A stretch of DNA of 64,000 nucleotides, taken from positions 1-64,000 of the forward strand of contig PDPU01000009.1 of assembly GCA_002746645.1 (NCBI GenBank), in the 5' to 3' direction. The translations under genes were made by a program, and so were the position numbers. This document shows positions 9,371-19,823 of this stretch, piece by piece. The stretch comes from Gammaproteobacteria bacterium. Its GTDB lineage: Bacteria > Pseudomonadota > Gammaproteobacteria > Granulosicoccales > Granulosicoccaceae. The notes beneath the pieces were generated by a model that had not been told where the DNA came from, searched no databases, and saw only the letters and a program-made list of their open reading frames with translations. The number at the start of each line of letters is the position of its first letter. Positions within the stretch are counted from its first letter, which is position 1.

Positions 9371-11572
9371 GTGGACCGCGTAAGCATCGTTCACGAGAAC
9401 TTCCGGCGCCGCGTGGCAACAGGCGACCTGCCCGCAGGCGCGGCGCCGGAAGCGTCTCTGGCACCCGAACTGGCCATCTCGATTTACCGTTCAGCCTGCC
9501 TGACACGTGCGCTGGACCGAGAAAGCCGCGCGATGCAGGCGGCCGGCGAAGGCTTCTACACCATCGGTTCCTCGGGGCACGAAGGGCTTGCTGCCGTGGC
9601 CGCAGCCCTGCGCCCGACGGATCCGGCCTTCCTGCACTACCGCGATGCTGCCTTCCAGATCCAGCGAGGCGAGCAGGTGCCCGGGCAGTCGATGATCCGG
9701 GACATGCTGCTGAGCTTCGCCTGTTCGGCCGATGATCCGATCTCCGGTGGGCGCCACAAGGTGCTCGGATCGAAAGCGTTGAACATTCCGCCGCAGACGT
9801 CGACCATTGCCAGCCACCTGCCGAAGGCGCTTGGTGCGGCCTGTGCCATCGCGGCGGCAAGACGGCAGCGGCCCGAGCACGCCCTGTTTCCCGACGATGC
9901 CATCGTGTTCTGCAGTTTCGGTGACGCCTCGGCCAACCATGCCACGGCCCAGGGCACCTTCAACGCCGCAAGCTGGACAAGATATCAGTCGTTGCCATTG
10001 CCGCTGCTCTTCTGCTGCGAGGACAACGGCATCGGTATTTCGACGAAGACGCCTGAGGGGTGGATCGCCACGAGTTTTCAGGAGCGCCCCGGGCTGCGTT
10101 ACTTCGCCTGCGACGGTCTCGACATCCATGACACCTATGCCACGGCGCTGGCGGCGTCGGAGTATGTGCGCAGCAGACATGCGCCGGCGTTTCTGCATGT
10201 TCGCACCGTTCGACTCTACGGTCATGCCGGAGCGGACGTTGCGACAAGCTATCTACCGCTGGCCGAGGTCGAGGCCGACGAGGCGAACGACCCGCTGCTG
10301 CACTCGGTACGCCTTCTGGCCGATGCCGGAATACTCGAACCGGTCGAAGCCCTGTCGATCTACGACGACATCTGCGAGCAGGTGGCGCGTGTCCGCAGCG
10401 AGGTGGTGACACGGCCCCGTCTGGAGACCGCAGGGGAGGTGATGGCAAGCATCATCCCGCCGGCACGGCAATGCCAGGCGGTGGCAGCGCCGACCGAACA
10501 GTTGCGGGCAAGCACTTTCGGCACCGATCTCAAGGCCATGCAGGAGCCGCAGCCGATGTCGCGGCTCATCAACTGGGCGCTGACCGACCTCATGCTGACT
10601 CACACCGAGATCGTCATGATGGGAGAAGACATCGCGCGCAAGGGCGGTGTCTACGGCGTGACGCAGAAGCTGCATCGCCGCTTCGGCACGGCTCGTGTCA
10701 TCGATACGTTGCTCGACGAACAGACGATTCTCGGCCTCGCCCAGGGCATGGCACTCAACGGTTTCATTCCCGTCCCCGAAATCCAGTTCCTGGCCTACCT
10801 GCACAACGCCGAGGATCAGATTCGCGGTGAAGCGGCCACCCTGAGCTATTTCTCGAAGGGCCAGTTCACCAGTCCGATGGTGGTGCGCATCGCGGGGCTC
10901 GGTTATCAGAAAGGTTTCGGCGGGCATTTCCACAACGACAACTCGGTGGCGGTCCTGCGCGACATACCGGGCGTGATTCTCGCCTGCCCGTCGAATGGTG
11001 CCGATGCGGCAATGATGCTGCGCGAGTGCGTGCGGCTCGCGCGCGAGGAGCAGCGCGTGGTCGTCTTTCTCGAACCGATTGCACTGTACCCGATGCGCGA
11101 TCTGCTCGAGGCGAAGGACGGTGGCTGGTTGCGCTCGTATCCCGAGCCTTCGAAAACCATCGCATGCGGAGAAGTGGCTGTGGATGGTACGGGTGAGGAT
11201 CTGGCGATCGTCACCTTCGGCAATGGTGTGTACCTGTCGCACCAGGCCTTGCCCCGGCTCCGGCAGGCCGACATCAAGGTACGCATCGTCGATCTGCGCT
11301 GGTTGTCGCCGCTACCTGTCGAAGCCCTGAACAGGGCCGTGGACGGTTGCCGCCATATCCTGATCGTCGATGAAACCCGTCGCTCGGGTGGCGTCGCCGA
11401 AGCCTTGATGGCGCACTTTCACGAGACGACGAGTGCAGGGCTTGCGCGCCTGGTCGCGGAGGACAGCTTCATTGCTACCGGTCCGGCCTATGCGGCGACC
11501 ATGCCTTCGGTGGACGGTATCGTGGCTGCCGCGAGCGAATTGCTCGAATTACCGATGCCGGGCGTTTACTGA
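9371..11572 (+). CDS. 2-oxoisovalerate (branched-chain) dehydrogenase E1, fused alpha and beta subunits
   Basis: 733 residues from a GTG at 9371 with GAGG 8 bases upstream; an earlier GTG at 9329 inside gcdH is less likely. Residues about 40-350 form the alpha subunit with the thiamine-diphosphate motif GDASANHATAQGTFNAASW and CEDNGIGIST. Residues about 395-733 form the beta subunit (MGEDIARKGGVYGVTQKL, LDEQTILGLAQGMAL, C-terminal transketolase-like VDLRWLSPLPVEAL). Alpha and beta are usually separate genes; fused versions are known in several gammaproteobacteria. E2 and E3 are not encoded nearby. It would decarboxylate branched-chain 2-oxoacids (possibly 2-oxoadipate-like acids, given the gcdH neighbour). 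It ends 7 bases inside the convergent CBS gene. Confidence 0.85.
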   Translation: MDRVSIVHENFRRRVATGDLPAGAAPEASLAPELAISIYRSACLTRALDRESRAMQAAGEGFYTIGSSGHEGLAAVAAALRPTDPAFLHYRDAAFQIQRGEQVPGQSMIRDMLLSFACSADDPISGGRHKVLGSKALNIPPQTSTIASHLPKALGAACAIAAARRQRPEHALFPDDAIVFCSFGDASANHATAQGTFNAASWTRYQSLPLPLLFCCEDNGIGISTKTPEGWIATSFQERPGLRYFACDGLDIHDTYATALAASEYVRSRHAPAFLHVRTVRLYGHAGADVATSYLPLAEVEADEANDPLLHSVRLLADAGILEPVEALSIYDDICEQVARVRSEVVTRPRLETAGEVMASIIPPARQCQAVAAPTEQLRASTFGTDLKAMQEPQPMSRLINWALTDLMLTHTEIVMMGEDIARKGGVYGVTQKLHRRFGTARVIDTLLDEQTILGLAQGMALNGFIPVPEIQFLAYLHNAEDQIRGEAATLSYFSKGQFTSPMVVRIAGLGYQKGFGGHFHNDNSVAVLRDIPGVILACPSNGADAAMMLRECVRLAREEQRVVVFLEPIALYPMRDLLEAKDGGWLRSYPEPSKTIACGEVAVDGTGEDLAIVTFGNGVYLSHQALPRLRQADIKVRIVDLRWLSPLPVEALNRAVDGCRHILIVDETRRSGGVAEALMAHFHETTSAGLARLVAEDSFIATGPAYAATMPSVDGIVAAASELLELPMPGVY

Positions 11573-11961
11573 AGCACGTTCATCGCTCGGAGGATATCCC
11601 GCCGGCTGATCTGTCCGACGAGGCGATTGTCCTGCGTGACGGGAAAACGCCGAAAGCGCTCCTTGATGAAGCGCTCGGCGAGGGCGAGAATGCTGGTGTC
11701 GGCATCGACGGTAACGACGTTTTCCGTCATGTACTGGCTGACCGGCCCGCCGAAGGACTTGTGGTAGCCAGCCTCGAGTGCAACTTCAAGACAGTCTCGT
11801 TCGGAAAGGAGACCAACGAGGTTACCGCGTTTGTCGACCACCGGCGCGCCGGAAATGCGCTTCTCGATCAGTTGCCTGACCGCCTCGAGGATTTCCATGT
11901 CGGGCGAGAAGGTGACGAGGTTCGCGGCCATGTAGTCACTGACCTTGACGGATTTCAGCAT
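11566..11961 (-). CDS. CBS-domain protein
   Basis: 131 residues consisting of two CBS repeats and little else: about 5-62 (VSDYMAANLVTFSPDMEILE, GAPVVDKRGNLVGLLSERDC) and 75-131 (VSQYMTENVVTVDADTSILA, RFPVTQDNRLVGQISRRDIL). Such stand-alone CBS pairs bind adenine nucleotides and act as energy sensors. It is the last gene after nqrM in the Nqr operon, 6 bases downstream, suggesting co-transcription with the sodium pump; any functional link is inference. Confidence 0.85.
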   Translation of the reverse strand: MLKSVKVSDYMAANLVTFSPDMEILEAVRQLIEKRISGAPVVDKRGNLVGLLSERDCLEVALEAGYHKSFGGPVSQYMTENVVTVDADTSILALAERFIKERFRRFPVTQDNRLVGQISRRDILRAMNVLQ

Positions 11962-11967
11962 GATGAT

Positions 11968-12273
11968 TCATTCCTCGATGGAACGGCGCAGCAGTGGCAG
12001 TGGCGCGGAACGAGCTGCGGAGACATCGCCCGCGCCATGACTGGTGCGGGCAGAATCTGCCGCACGGGCGGCAGACCGGGCCTTTGCCTTGTCTCTTTCC
12101 TTTGCCTTTTCCTCGTCGCGCGATCTGCAGGGGCGCGAGCAAGTGGTGCAGCCGTCGGGGTTGTTGAGGCCACCGCAACTGCCGGCAATGGGCCGGCGGC
12201 CCAGCATCACACCCACGGCCATGCCGAGGATGGCAAGGCCGAATAGCGAGAAGGTGGCAATGAAGGTAAGCAT
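11968..12273 (-). CDS. nqrM: Na+-NQR maturation protein NqrM
   Basis: 101 residues. An N-terminal membrane helix (about 3-24) is followed by the cysteine set GSCGGLNNPDGCTTCSRPC that defines NqrM (former DUF539). NqrM is required to mature the Na+-translocating NADH:quinone reductase, probably by delivering or building the membrane iron centre held between NqrD and NqrE. The C-terminal third is a charged, Arg/Ala-rich tail with low complexity. It lies directly downstream of apbE in the nqr operon. Confidence 0.9.
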   Translation of the reverse strand: MLTFIATFSLFGLAILGMAVGVMLGRRPIAGSCGGLNNPDGCTTCSRPCRSRDEEKAKERDKAKARSAARAADSARTSHGAGDVSAARSAPLPLLRRSIEE

Positions 12274-12355
12274 GGTTCCGGTTCGCTCCTGGATTCGGTC
12301 AGTCGTTTGTCAGTGTTCGTGTGGTGTGATACGGGGGGGGTGAATCGCTGCCGTA

Positions 12356-13405
12356 TCAGGCGCTGACGTAGGCTTCGAAGGCCGGTGTCCACTGCTCTTC
12401 GAGCGCCTTGCCGGATTTCAGGATGAAGTGGGCGGCAATGCCGTGCTTGCGGGCGAGGGCGTCGGCCGCATCGGGGCCCATGACCATCATCGCGGTGGAG
12501 AGTGCATCGGCTTCGAGCGTGGTGTCGGCGATGACGCTGACCGAGGCAAGCTCGTGCGCTACCGGCCGGCCCGTGCGCGGGTCGATGGTGTGCGAGAAGC
12601 GAACGCCGCCGTCGATGAAGAAGTTGCGGTAGTCGCCCGAGGTGGCGATGGCCTTGTCGGCAAGCTCGACCACACGAAACACCGAGCGCTTCGCGACATC
12701 CGGGCGTTCGATGGCCACCCGCCAGGCCTCGCCGTTCGGCTTGAGACCGCGACCGCGCAACTCTCCGCCAACCTCGACGAGGTAGTTGTCGATGCCCGCT
12801 GCGTCGAGAACGCTTGCAACGCGATCGACACCGTAGCCCTTGGCGATACCTGACAGATCAAGCTGTGTTTCGGCATGGCTGCGGCGGAGTTGCCGTGAAT
12901 GCGTGTCGAGTTCGAAAGCGCCGACGCCGGCGAGTTCGCGGCTGATGTCGCGCTCGGCGGGGGCTGTCGAGGCATTGCCTTTGGCGCCGAAGCCCCAGAG
13001 GTTCACGAGTGCACCGACCGATGGGTCGAAGGAGCCGTTGCTCATGTCGCGTACGCGCTCGGCAGTGGCAAGGACTTCGAAGCTCTCGTCGGAGAGCGTC
13101 TGCCATTCGCCACGAGCGGCCGTGTTCAGTTGCATGAGTTCGGACGCGGGCTTGTACGTCGACATGCGCGCGTCGGTGTCGGCGAGTGCGCCGGCCACAC
13201 CTTCGCGGAGCGCGTTGTCGGCCGCGTCAGCCACGCGCAGGCGGTAGTTCGTGCCCATGGTGTCACCGCCGAAATCGACGAGGGCGTCACCGGTGGGCAG
13301 TGTCGAGTTGCTGTCGGAACAGCCGGCGAGGGCGAGGACGCCGGGCGGCAGCATCAGTGCACCGCCAAGGCCCAGCGTGCTCTTGAGGTAGTTGCGTCGG
13401 TTCAT
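12356..13405 (-). CDS. apbE: FAD:protein FMN transferase
   Basis: 349 residues. A twin-Arg-like/lipoprotein leader ends in a lipobox (LALAGC, Cys about 29), placing the enzyme on the periplasmic face. Family motifs are present: MGTNYRLRV, MSTYKPASELMQLN, DPSVGALVNLWGFG, DLSGIAKGYGVDRV, SGDYRNFF and the C-terminal HTIDPRTGRP. ApbE transfers FMN from FAD to Thr/Ser in NqrB and NqrC. Its position between nqrF and nqrM supports that role. Confidence 0.93.
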   Translation of the reverse strand: MNRRNYLKSTLGLGGALMLPPGVLALAGCSDSNSTLPTGDALVDFGGDTMGTNYRLRVADAADNALREGVAGALADTDARMSTYKPASELMQLNTAARGEWQTLSDESFEVLATAERVRDMSNGSFDPSVGALVNLWGFGAKGNASTAPAERDISRELAGVGAFELDTHSRQLRRSHAETQLDLSGIAKGYGVDRVASVLDAAGIDNYLVEVGGELRGRGLKPNGEAWRVAIERPDVAKRSVFRVVELADKAIATSGDYRNFFIDGGVRFSHTIDPRTGRPVAHELASVSVIADTTLEADALSTAMMVMGPDAADALARKHGIAAHFILKSGKALEEQWTPAFEAYVSA

Positions 13406-13535
13406 GTGTCTTGTCTCGAAAATCGTGTTCTGTGTCGGGTGCGCCGGGAATGTCCTGTCTGGCGCCCCTGGGAATCTGGTTCGTTACCGCAAGGGGGTGG
13501 CCGCGGGACGAAGCTGTCGGCCACCGGAGAAATCG

Positions 13536-14756
13536 TCAGCCGCCGAAGTCGTCAAGCAGGATGTTCTCGTGTTCGACACCGAGATCTTCCAGCATGCCGA
13601 TCACGGCCGCGTTCATCATCGGCGGCCCGCACATGTAGTACTCGCAGTCTTCGGGGGCCGGGTGATCCTTGAGGTAGTTTTCGTAGAGCACGTTGTGGAT
13701 GAAGCCCGTGTAGCCTTCCCAGTTGTCTTCTTCCTGCGGGTCGGAAAGGGCGATGTGCCACTCGAAGTTGTCGTTCTCTGCGGCGAGCTTGTCGAAGTGA
13801 TCCACGTAGAAGCACTCCTTCTTGCTGCGTGCGCCGTACCAGAAGCTGATCTTGCGGTCGCTGTGCAGGCGCTTCAACTGGTCGAAGATGTGCGAGCGCA
13901 TCGGCGCCATGCCGGCACCACCACCGATGAAGATCATTTCGGCCTTGGTGTCCTTGGCGAAGAATTCGCCGAAGGGGCCGGAGATCGTGGCTTCATCGCC
14001 TGGCTTGAGGTTGAAGATCCAGGATGACATCTTGCCCGCGGGGATGTCCGCTTCCTTGCCGGGAGGCGGTGACGCGATACGCACGTTCAGCATGATGATG
14101 CCTTCCTCTTCGGGATAGTTGGCCATCGAGTAGGCGCGCATCACGGGCTCGTCGACCTTCGAGCGGATCTTCCAGAAATTGAAGCGGTCCCAGTCTTCGT
14201 GATACTCCTCGGCCACGTCGAATTCGTCGTAGCCGAGATCGTAGGGGGGGCATTCGATCTGGATGTAGCCGCCGGCGCGAAAGGGCACGCTCTCGCCGGC
14301 CGGAAGTTCGAGCACGAGTTCCTTGATGAAGGTGGCGACGTTGTTGTTCGAACGCACCTTGCAGGTCCACTTGCGGACACCGAAGACTTCCTCCGGCACC
14401 TCGATCTTCATGTCCTGCTTGACCGTGACCTGGCAGGAAAGACGATCACCTTCCGCCGCTTCACGCTTGTTGATGTGGCTGGTTTCGGTGGGGAGGATGG
14501 CGCCACCACCTTCGAAGACCTTCACGCGGCACTGCGCACAGGTACCACCACCGCCGCAGGCCGAAGCGACGAACAGGCCGTTTTCGGCCAGTGCGCCGAG
14601 GAGCTTGCCACCGACCGGGGCCTGCACCGTCTTTTCGCCGTTGATCAGAATGTCGACGTTGCCGCTGGCAACGAGTTTCGACCGTGCCCCGAGAATGAGG
14701 TACACCAGCGCGACCACCACCACGGTGAACAACAGGACGCCAAGTATGATTTCCAT
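13536..14756 (-). CDS. nqrF: Na+-NQR subunit F (NADH dehydrogenase component)
   Basis: 406 residues. An N-terminal membrane helix (about 4-24), a 2Fe-2S ferredoxin domain with [10 protein letters not shown] plus a later CQV cysteine, an FAD-binding barrel ([11 protein letters not shown]) and an NADH-binding domain ([21 protein letters not shown]). NADH is oxidised here and electrons pass through FAD and the iron-sulfur cluster. It is the last structural subunit of the nqr operon, 20 bases after nqrE. Confidence 0.96.
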   Translation of the reverse strand: MEIILGVLLFTVVVVALVYLILGARSKLVASGNVDILINGEKTVQAPVGGKLLGALAENGLFVASACGGGGTCAQCRVKVFEGGGAILPTETSHINKREAAEGDRLSCQVTVKQDMKIEVPEEVFGVRKWTCKVRSNNNVATFIKELVLELPAGESVPFRAGGYIQIECPPYDLGYDEFDVAEEYHEDWDRFNFWKIRSKVDEPVMRAYSMANYPEEEGIIMLNVRIASPPPGKEADIPAGKMSSWIFNLKPGDEATISGPFGEFFAKDTKAEMIFIGGGAGMAPMRSHIFDQLKRLHSDRKISFWYGARSKKECFYVDHFDKLAAENDNFEWHIALSDPQEEDNWEGYTGFIHNVLYENYLKDHPAPEDCEYYMCGPPMMNAAVIGMLEDLGVEHENILLDDFGG

Positions 14757-14776
14757 GATCTCTTGTTACCTCGTAT

Positions 14777-15385
14777 TCAGAGCTGGATGCCGGAGAAGGC
14801 CATGAAGCCGAGAGACATCAGGCCGGCGGTGATGAAGGTGATGCCGAGGCCCTGAAGGCCTGCCGGTACGTCGCTGTACTTGAGCTTCTCGCGAATGCCT
14901 GCAAGCGAGATGATGGCGAGTGCCCATCCGGCGCCACTGCCGACACCGTAGACGACGCTTTCACCGAAGTTGTAGTTGCGTTCCACCATGAACAGTGAAC
15001 CGCCGAGGATGGCGCAGTTCACGGTGATCAGTGGCAGGAAGATGCCAAGCGCGTTGTAGAGTGCGGGAAAGTAGCGGTCGAGCAGCATCTCGAGAATCTG
15101 CACCATCGCGGCGATGATGCCGATGTAGCAGATCAGGCCGAGGAAGCTCAGATCGACGTTGCCGAGCCCGATCCAGGAGAGCGCGCCCGCCTTCAGGAAG
15201 CCCTGGTACATGACGTTGTTGATCGGCACCGTGATGGCCTGCACCACGATGACGGCAATGCCGAGGCCGATCGCGGTCTCGATCTTCTTCGAGATCGCGA
15301 GGAAGGTGCACATGCCGAGAAAGAACGCCAGTGCAAGGTTTTCGATGAAGATCGCCTTGATGAAAAGGCTCAGATAGGCTTCCAC
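14777..15385 (-). CDS. nqrE: Na+-NQR subunit E
   Basis: 202 residues, the usual length, if translation starts at the GTG at 15385, which has AAGGAG (15392-15397) 6 bases upstream; the longer frame to 15496 only overlaps nqrD. Six membrane helices are visible. TVNCAILGG carries one of the conserved cysteines that, with its NqrD partner, hold an iron centre in the membrane. One base separates it from nqrD. Confidence 0.95.
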   Translation of the reverse strand: MEAYLSLFIKAIFIENLALAFFLGMCTFLAISKKIETAIGLGIAVIVVQAITVPINNVMYQGFLKAGALSWIGLGNVDLSFLGLICYIGIIAAMVQILEMLLDRYFPALYNALGIFLPLITVNCAILGGSLFMVERNYNFGESVVYGVGSGAGWALAIISLAGIREKLKYSDVPAGLQGLGITFITAGLMSLGFMAFSGIQL

Positions 15386-15386
15386 G

Positions 15387-16052
15387 TCAGACTCCTTCGG
15401 TGCGGTGCACGTGAATGCTGAAATCGGACTTCTCGACCTGCGTGGGTTTCCAGGTGCGCACAGCCCAGATGAGCAGGCCGATGATGAAGAAGGCACTCGG
15501 TGGCAGCAGCATCAGACCGTTGGTGTAGTACCAGCCACCTTCGTTGACCGTCGGCAGGATCTGCACGCCGAGGAGGCTGCCCGAACCGAAGAGTTCACGC
15601 AGCGTGCCGACGATGATCAGCACCAGTGAGTAGCCGAGGCCATTGCCGATGCCATCGAGAAAGCTGATGCCGGGCGGGTTCTTCATGGCGAAGGCCTCGG
15701 CACGGCCAAGTACGATGCAGTTGGTGATGATGAGGCCGACGAACACCGAGAGGGTTTTCGACAGATCGTAGGCGAAGGCCTTCAGGAGCTGATCCACGAC
15801 GATGACCAGCGAGGCGATGATCGTCATCTGCACGATGATGCGGATACTCGACGGGATATGGTGTCGTATCGCCGAGATCGACGCGTTCGAAAAGGCCGTG
15901 ACCAGTGTCAGCGCAAGGCACATCAGGAGAGCGGCCGCGAGCGTCGTGGTTACGGCGAGTGCCGAGCAGACGCCGAGGATCTGCTTGGTGATGGGGTTGT
16001 TGTCGACAAGTGGATCCGTCACCACCTGCCGGCCGATCGATGCGGAAGCCAT
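15387..16052 (-). CDS. nqrD: Na+-NQR subunit D
   Basis: 221 residues with six hydrophobic helices. [14 protein letters not shown] contains the conserved Cys that pairs with NqrE around the membrane iron centre. Its start overlaps the nqrC stop by one base. Part of the six-subunit Na+ pump. Confidence 0.95.
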   Translation of the reverse strand: MASASIGRQVVTDPLVDNNPITKQILGVCSALAVTTTLAAALLMCLALTLVTAFSNASISAIRHHIPSSIRIIVQMTIIASLVIVVDQLLKAFAYDLSKTLSVFVGLIITNCIVLGRAEAFAMKNPPGISFLDGIGNGLGYSLVLIIVGTLRELFGSGSLLGVQILPTVNEGGWYYTNGLMLLPPSAFFIIGLLIWAVRTWKPTQVEKSDFSIHVHRTEGV

Positions 16053-16936
16053 CAGGCGTCACCTCCAGCGTTGAGATTCCTGAGAAAGGGACCGAAGCCG
16101 TTCTGACCGAGCCAGAAACGCACCAGGTTGTTGACGCCACGCGTGGTGAGCGAGGCGCCGGCAAGACCGTCGACCTGATGCTCGGCAGCGGCGGAGTTGC
16201 GGTCGACCGTGCCCTTGATGACTTCGAGGGCGACATCGCCGTTGTCGTCATAGGCAACCTTGTCGTGCCACAGGGCGCGCCAGTTCGGGTTGTCGACTTC
16301 ACCACCGAGGCCCGGTGTTTCGGCGTGTTCGTAGAACTGCAGTCCGGCGATGGTGTTGAGATCCGACTTGAGCGACATGTAGCCGTAGAGCGTGGACCAG
16401 AGGCCCTTGCCGTAGACCGGAATGATGATCTGGTCGATGGCATCGCCTTCGCGAAGGAGGTAGACCTCGGCGTAGTTGTTGCGACTGCCGATGCCGGCGG
16501 AGTCCTCGTCGCTGCCGAGTTCGTGGCTCAGGGTGGGGTCGCCCATGGCGGCTCTCTGTTTGAACTCGTCGAGGCTGATCTCGTCGGTGAACTCGCCGGT
16601 GTCGAGGTTCACGAGGCGGGGCTCGAAGGCTTCGAATGCCTTTTCGACATCGATGCCCGGTTTCATCAGGCCGGCAACGGCAAGGATGTTGCTGCGTCGG
16701 TCGAGTTCGGCGTTGCGTTCCTGAAGCGGTCGGAGTGCCACCGCCGCGGCCGACACCAGCACCGAGCAGACGAGGCACAGCGCCACTGCGACGAACAGGA
16801 TCTTGTCCTTGTCATCGTTCGGAAGATTCAGGCGCGAGGCGATGAAGCCCTTGAAACCGCCTGCAGCTTCCATGGCTTCGAGGCGACTCATCTCGGCCGG
16901 GGCTGAATTGTCTTCGGGTTTGTCTTGCACGCTCAT
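16052..16936 (-). CDS. nqrC: Na+-NQR subunit C
   Basis: 294 residues. One N-terminal membrane helix (about 46-66) and a periplasmic FMN-binding domain. The flavinylation motif reads [13 protein letters not shown] near residue 260-275: the acceptor position of the usual DG(L/I)SGAT is Ser rather than Thr, which ApbE can also modify in related proteins. It overlaps nqrB by 4 bases. Confidence 0.95.
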   Translation of the reverse strand: MSVQDKPEDNSAPAEMSRLEAMEAAGGFKGFIASRLNLPNDDKDKILFVAVALCLVCSVLVSAAAVALRPLQERNAELDRRSNILAVAGLMKPGIDVEKAFEAFEPRLVNLDTGEFTDEISLDEFKQRAAMGDPTLSHELGSDEDSAGIGSRNNYAEVYLLREGDAIDQIIIPVYGKGLWSTLYGYMSLKSDLNTIAGLQFYEHAETPGLGGEVDNPNWRALWHDKVAYDDNGDVALEVIKGTVDRNSAAAEHQVDGLAGASLTTRGVNNLVRFWLGQNGFGPFLRNLNAGGDA

Positions 16937-18153
16937 GAGGTTGCTCCCGTGCGCTGCATGCGGCGGCGAATGTTCGCCTGCATCACGCCGTAGTCAATGA
17001 GTGGTGCCATGAGGTTGGCAAACAGGATTGCAAGCATGATGCCTTCGGGATAGGCGGGATTGACCACGCGGATGATCACCGTCATGAAGCCGATGAGCAG
17101 TCCGAACAGCCAGCGCCCGGTGTTGGTCATGGCGGCGCTCACCGGATCGGTGGCCATGAACACCATGCCGAAGGCGAAGCCGCCGAGTACGAGGTGCCAG
17201 TGCGGCGGCAGCGAGAACATCGGGTTGGTGTCGCTGCCGATCATGTTGAACACGAGTGCCGTGACCACCATGCCGAGAAAGACGCCGGTGACGATGCGCC
17301 AGTTGACCACACCGACGTAGATGAGGAAGACGGCACCGAGCAGGCAGGCGAAGGTGGAGGTAGCGCCGATCGAGCCCTGGATACCGCCGAAGAAGGCGCT
17401 CATCCAGCTGATGCCCGATTCCGTGATGGCCTCGACGCCGCCGACATTGCCGAGGCTCAGGGCGGTGGCGCCGCTGAATCCGTCGACGGCCGTCCAGACG
17501 GTATCGCCCGAGATCTGCGCGGGGTAGGCGAAGAACAGGAAGGCGCGGCCGGCGAGAGCGGGGTTCAGGAAGTTCTTGCCCGTGCCGCCGAAGACTTCCT
17601 TGCCGATGACCACGCCGAAGGAAATGCCGAGCGCGACCTGCCACAGGGGAATGCTCGGTGGCAGGATCAGTGCGTAGAGCATCGATGTGACGAGAAAGCC
17701 TTCGTTGACTTCGTGGTTCCTGACCGCGGCGAAGAGCACTTCCCAGAAACCGCCGACGGCGAGGGTCACGACGTAGATCGGCAGGAAGTACATGAGCCCG
17801 TGCATGAAGTTGTCCCAGACACCGCCCGGGCTGTAGTCCACGAACAGAAGCCCGAGCACCGCGCCGCGCCAGCCGGGGGCAGACTCGACACCCATGTCGG
17901 CCATGGCGGTGTTGGCCTGGTAGCCGACGTTCCAGAGCCCGATCAGGATGCAGGGGATGGTGGCGAGCACGACATAGGTCATGACCCGCTTCAGGTCGAT
18001 GGCGTCACGGACGTGGGGTGAGCCCCCGGTGACGTCGCCGGGCGTGTACAGAAAGGTGTCGACCATTTCGTACACGGCATAGAATTTCTCGAAACGACCA
18101 CCCTTCGCAAACAGCGGATGGATGTCGTCGAGCCAGCGTCGTAGTCCGCTCAT
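16933..18153 (-). CDS. nqrB: Na+-NQR subunit B
   Basis: 406 residues with about ten membrane helices. [10 protein letters not shown] is the covalent-FMN motif (Thr acceptor). The N-terminal [23 protein letters not shown] pattern is characteristic of NqrB and not of the RnfD relative. It binds riboflavin/quinone and forms the Na+ path. The stop and start codons overlap those of nqrC and nqrA. Confidence 0.96.
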   Translation of the reverse strand: MSGLRRWLDDIHPLFAKGGRFEKFYAVYEMVDTFLYTPGDVTGGSPHVRDAIDLKRVMTYVVLATIPCILIGLWNVGYQANTAMADMGVESAPGWRGAVLGLLFVDYSPGGVWDNFMHGLMYFLPIYVVTLAVGGFWEVLFAAVRNHEVNEGFLVTSMLYALILPPSIPLWQVALGISFGVVIGKEVFGGTGKNFLNPALAGRAFLFFAYPAQISGDTVWTAVDGFSGATALSLGNVGGVEAITESGISWMSAFFGGIQGSIGATSTFACLLGAVFLIYVGVVNWRIVTGVFLGMVVTALVFNMIGSDTNPMFSLPPHWHLVLGGFAFGMVFMATDPVSAAMTNTGRWLFGLLIGFMTVIIRVVNPAYPEGIMLAILFANLMAPLIDYGVMQANIRRRMQRTGATS

Positions 18154-19607
18154 CAGCCTTCCTTTTCAATCTGTTCGAGATTGGCGCGCAGCGCCGGACC
18201 GAAGTCGTACTTGCCGTGGCACACGAAGGAGCACAGGGCGAGATCTTCTTCATCGAGTTCGAGACAACCGAGCTTCTGCGCGTTGTCGGTGTCGCGAACG
18301 AGCAGCGAGCGCAGCAGCTGCGTGGCGAGCATGTCGAGCGGCATCACGCGTTCGTAACTGCCGATCGGCACCATGGCTCGCGGGCTGCCGTGGGTCGAGG
18401 TGTGGAAGTCGTACTCGGCTTCCTTGCGCCTGAAACTCGAGAGGAACACGTTGAGCAGCGAGAATTTCCTGCCGCGTGGATCGACCCAGCCAAAGGGTTG
18501 ACGTGAACGACCTTCGGCGATGATCGACACCTGAGTGTGGAAGCGGCCGAGATAGTTTGCCCAGTTGTTGGCACGGCGCCCCGAGAGTACCGAACCCGAA
18601 ATGATGCGCACTTCCACATCGTCCTGGTATTCGCCTGCCACGAGATCGTCGATGCAGGCGCCAAGGCGCGTACGCAGCAGCCGCGGTTGGTTTACCACGG
18701 GACCACCGAGCGCCACCACGCGCTCGAGCCAGAGCGTGCCGGTCAGGAACAGCTTGCCGATGGCGATGACGTCCTGGTAACCGATGCTCCATACGGTGCG
18801 CTCGGCGCTGACCGGATCGAGAAAATGGATGTGGGTGCCGGCAAGGCCGGCGGGATGCGGACCATCGAAGCCGGTGAAGGACACCTGGCCGTCACTGTTG
18901 CCGTTGGCGCCGTCGGAGCCCCTGGCGTACTTGACGAGACCGTTGCCGTTGTTGCGGAGGGTGATGTCCTGCAGCTCGTTTTCGAGTTGGCCCGAGACGG
19001 AGTCGCCGTGGGCGTGGCAGACATGCACGGTGCCCGCCGTCAGGCGCGTCAGCAGGCGCACACCGGCGGCGAAGGCCTCGGGCTGCTCGGCGATGATCAC
19101 AGCGGCGTCGGCGGCGAGCGGGTTCGAGTCCATGGCCGTGACGAAGATCGCTTCGGGCGTGCTGTCCGACTTCGGTATCTGGCTGTAGGGGCGGGAGCGG
19201 AACGCGGTCCACAGTCCGCTGCTGCAGAGCGCCTCCCGGAGTTCGTCGGCGGTGACCGCGCCGATGTCGTCCGCGCTTCGTGGCGAGACGATTTCCGGCG
19301 GCGATTCGTCATCGTCGAGTTCGATGACCACCGACTGCAGCACACGTCTGGCACCGCGGTTGATGGCACTGATGGTGCCACTGCCGGGTGCCGTGAACTG
19401 CACTGCCGGGTCGCGCTTGTGGTGGAAGAGGGTCTGGCCGATGCTGACCCTGTCGCCCTCGGCGATTGCCATTTTCGGTTTGAGGCCGAGGTAATCAAGG
19501 CCGATGACGGCAACGCTTCCTGTCTTGGGACCATCCTCGATGGTCTGTTTCGGGCTTCCTGCTATGGGAAGGTCAAGCCCGCGTGGAATCCTGATTGTGC
19601 TGGTCAT
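18153..19607 (-). CDS. nqrA: Na+-NQR subunit A
   Basis: 484 residues, slightly longer than the common 445-460. Soluble cytoplasmic subunit with [19 protein letters not shown] and [25 protein letters not shown], the biotinyl-lipoyl-like fold of NqrA, and [25 protein letters not shown] at the C-terminus. First gene of the nqr operon; its promoter should lie in 19608-19823, where no strong consensus was recognised. Confidence 0.95.
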   Translation of the reverse strand: MTSTIRIPRGLDLPIAGSPKQTIEDGPKTGSVAVIGLDYLGLKPKMAIAEGDRVSIGQTLFHHKRDPAVQFTAPGSGTISAINRGARRVLQSVVIELDDDESPPEIVSPRSADDIGAVTADELREALCSSGLWTAFRSRPYSQIPKSDSTPEAIFVTAMDSNPLAADAAVIIAEQPEAFAAGVRLLTRLTAGTVHVCHAHGDSVSGQLENELQDITLRNNGNGLVKYARGSDGANGNSDGQVSFTGFDGPHPAGLAGTHIHFLDPVSAERTVWSIGYQDVIAIGKLFLTGTLWLERVVALGGPVVNQPRLLRTRLGACIDDLVAGEYQDDVEVRIISGSVLSGRRANNWANYLGRFHTQVSIIAEGRSRQPFGWVDPRGRKFSLLNVFLSSFRRKEAEYDFHTSTHGSPRAMVPIGSYERVMPLDMLATQLLRSLLVRDTDNAQKLGCLELDEEDLALCSFVCHGKYDFGPALRANLEQIEKEG

Positions 19608-19823
19608 GAAACAACCACCGCTTCACCTGTACCTGTCGCTTGTTACGGGAACTTTCTGAACTGTTCATGGTACCGGCAAGGCAAGTATGGACGCAAGCAT
19701 GCGGCGGCTCTGTCAGGCCGTTTTGCGAGCGACCGAACGGTGTTTTCGACAGCTTGTGTGAACATGGATGCGAATGCGAATGAATACGCACCGGTTGATG
19801 GTGTCCGTGCCCGTGATGGTGGC

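Noticed and set aside
8182..11242. Minus-strand frames of 376 and 329 residues opposite gcdH and E1
   Set aside because: Antisense to strongly conserved enzymes; no own start signals.
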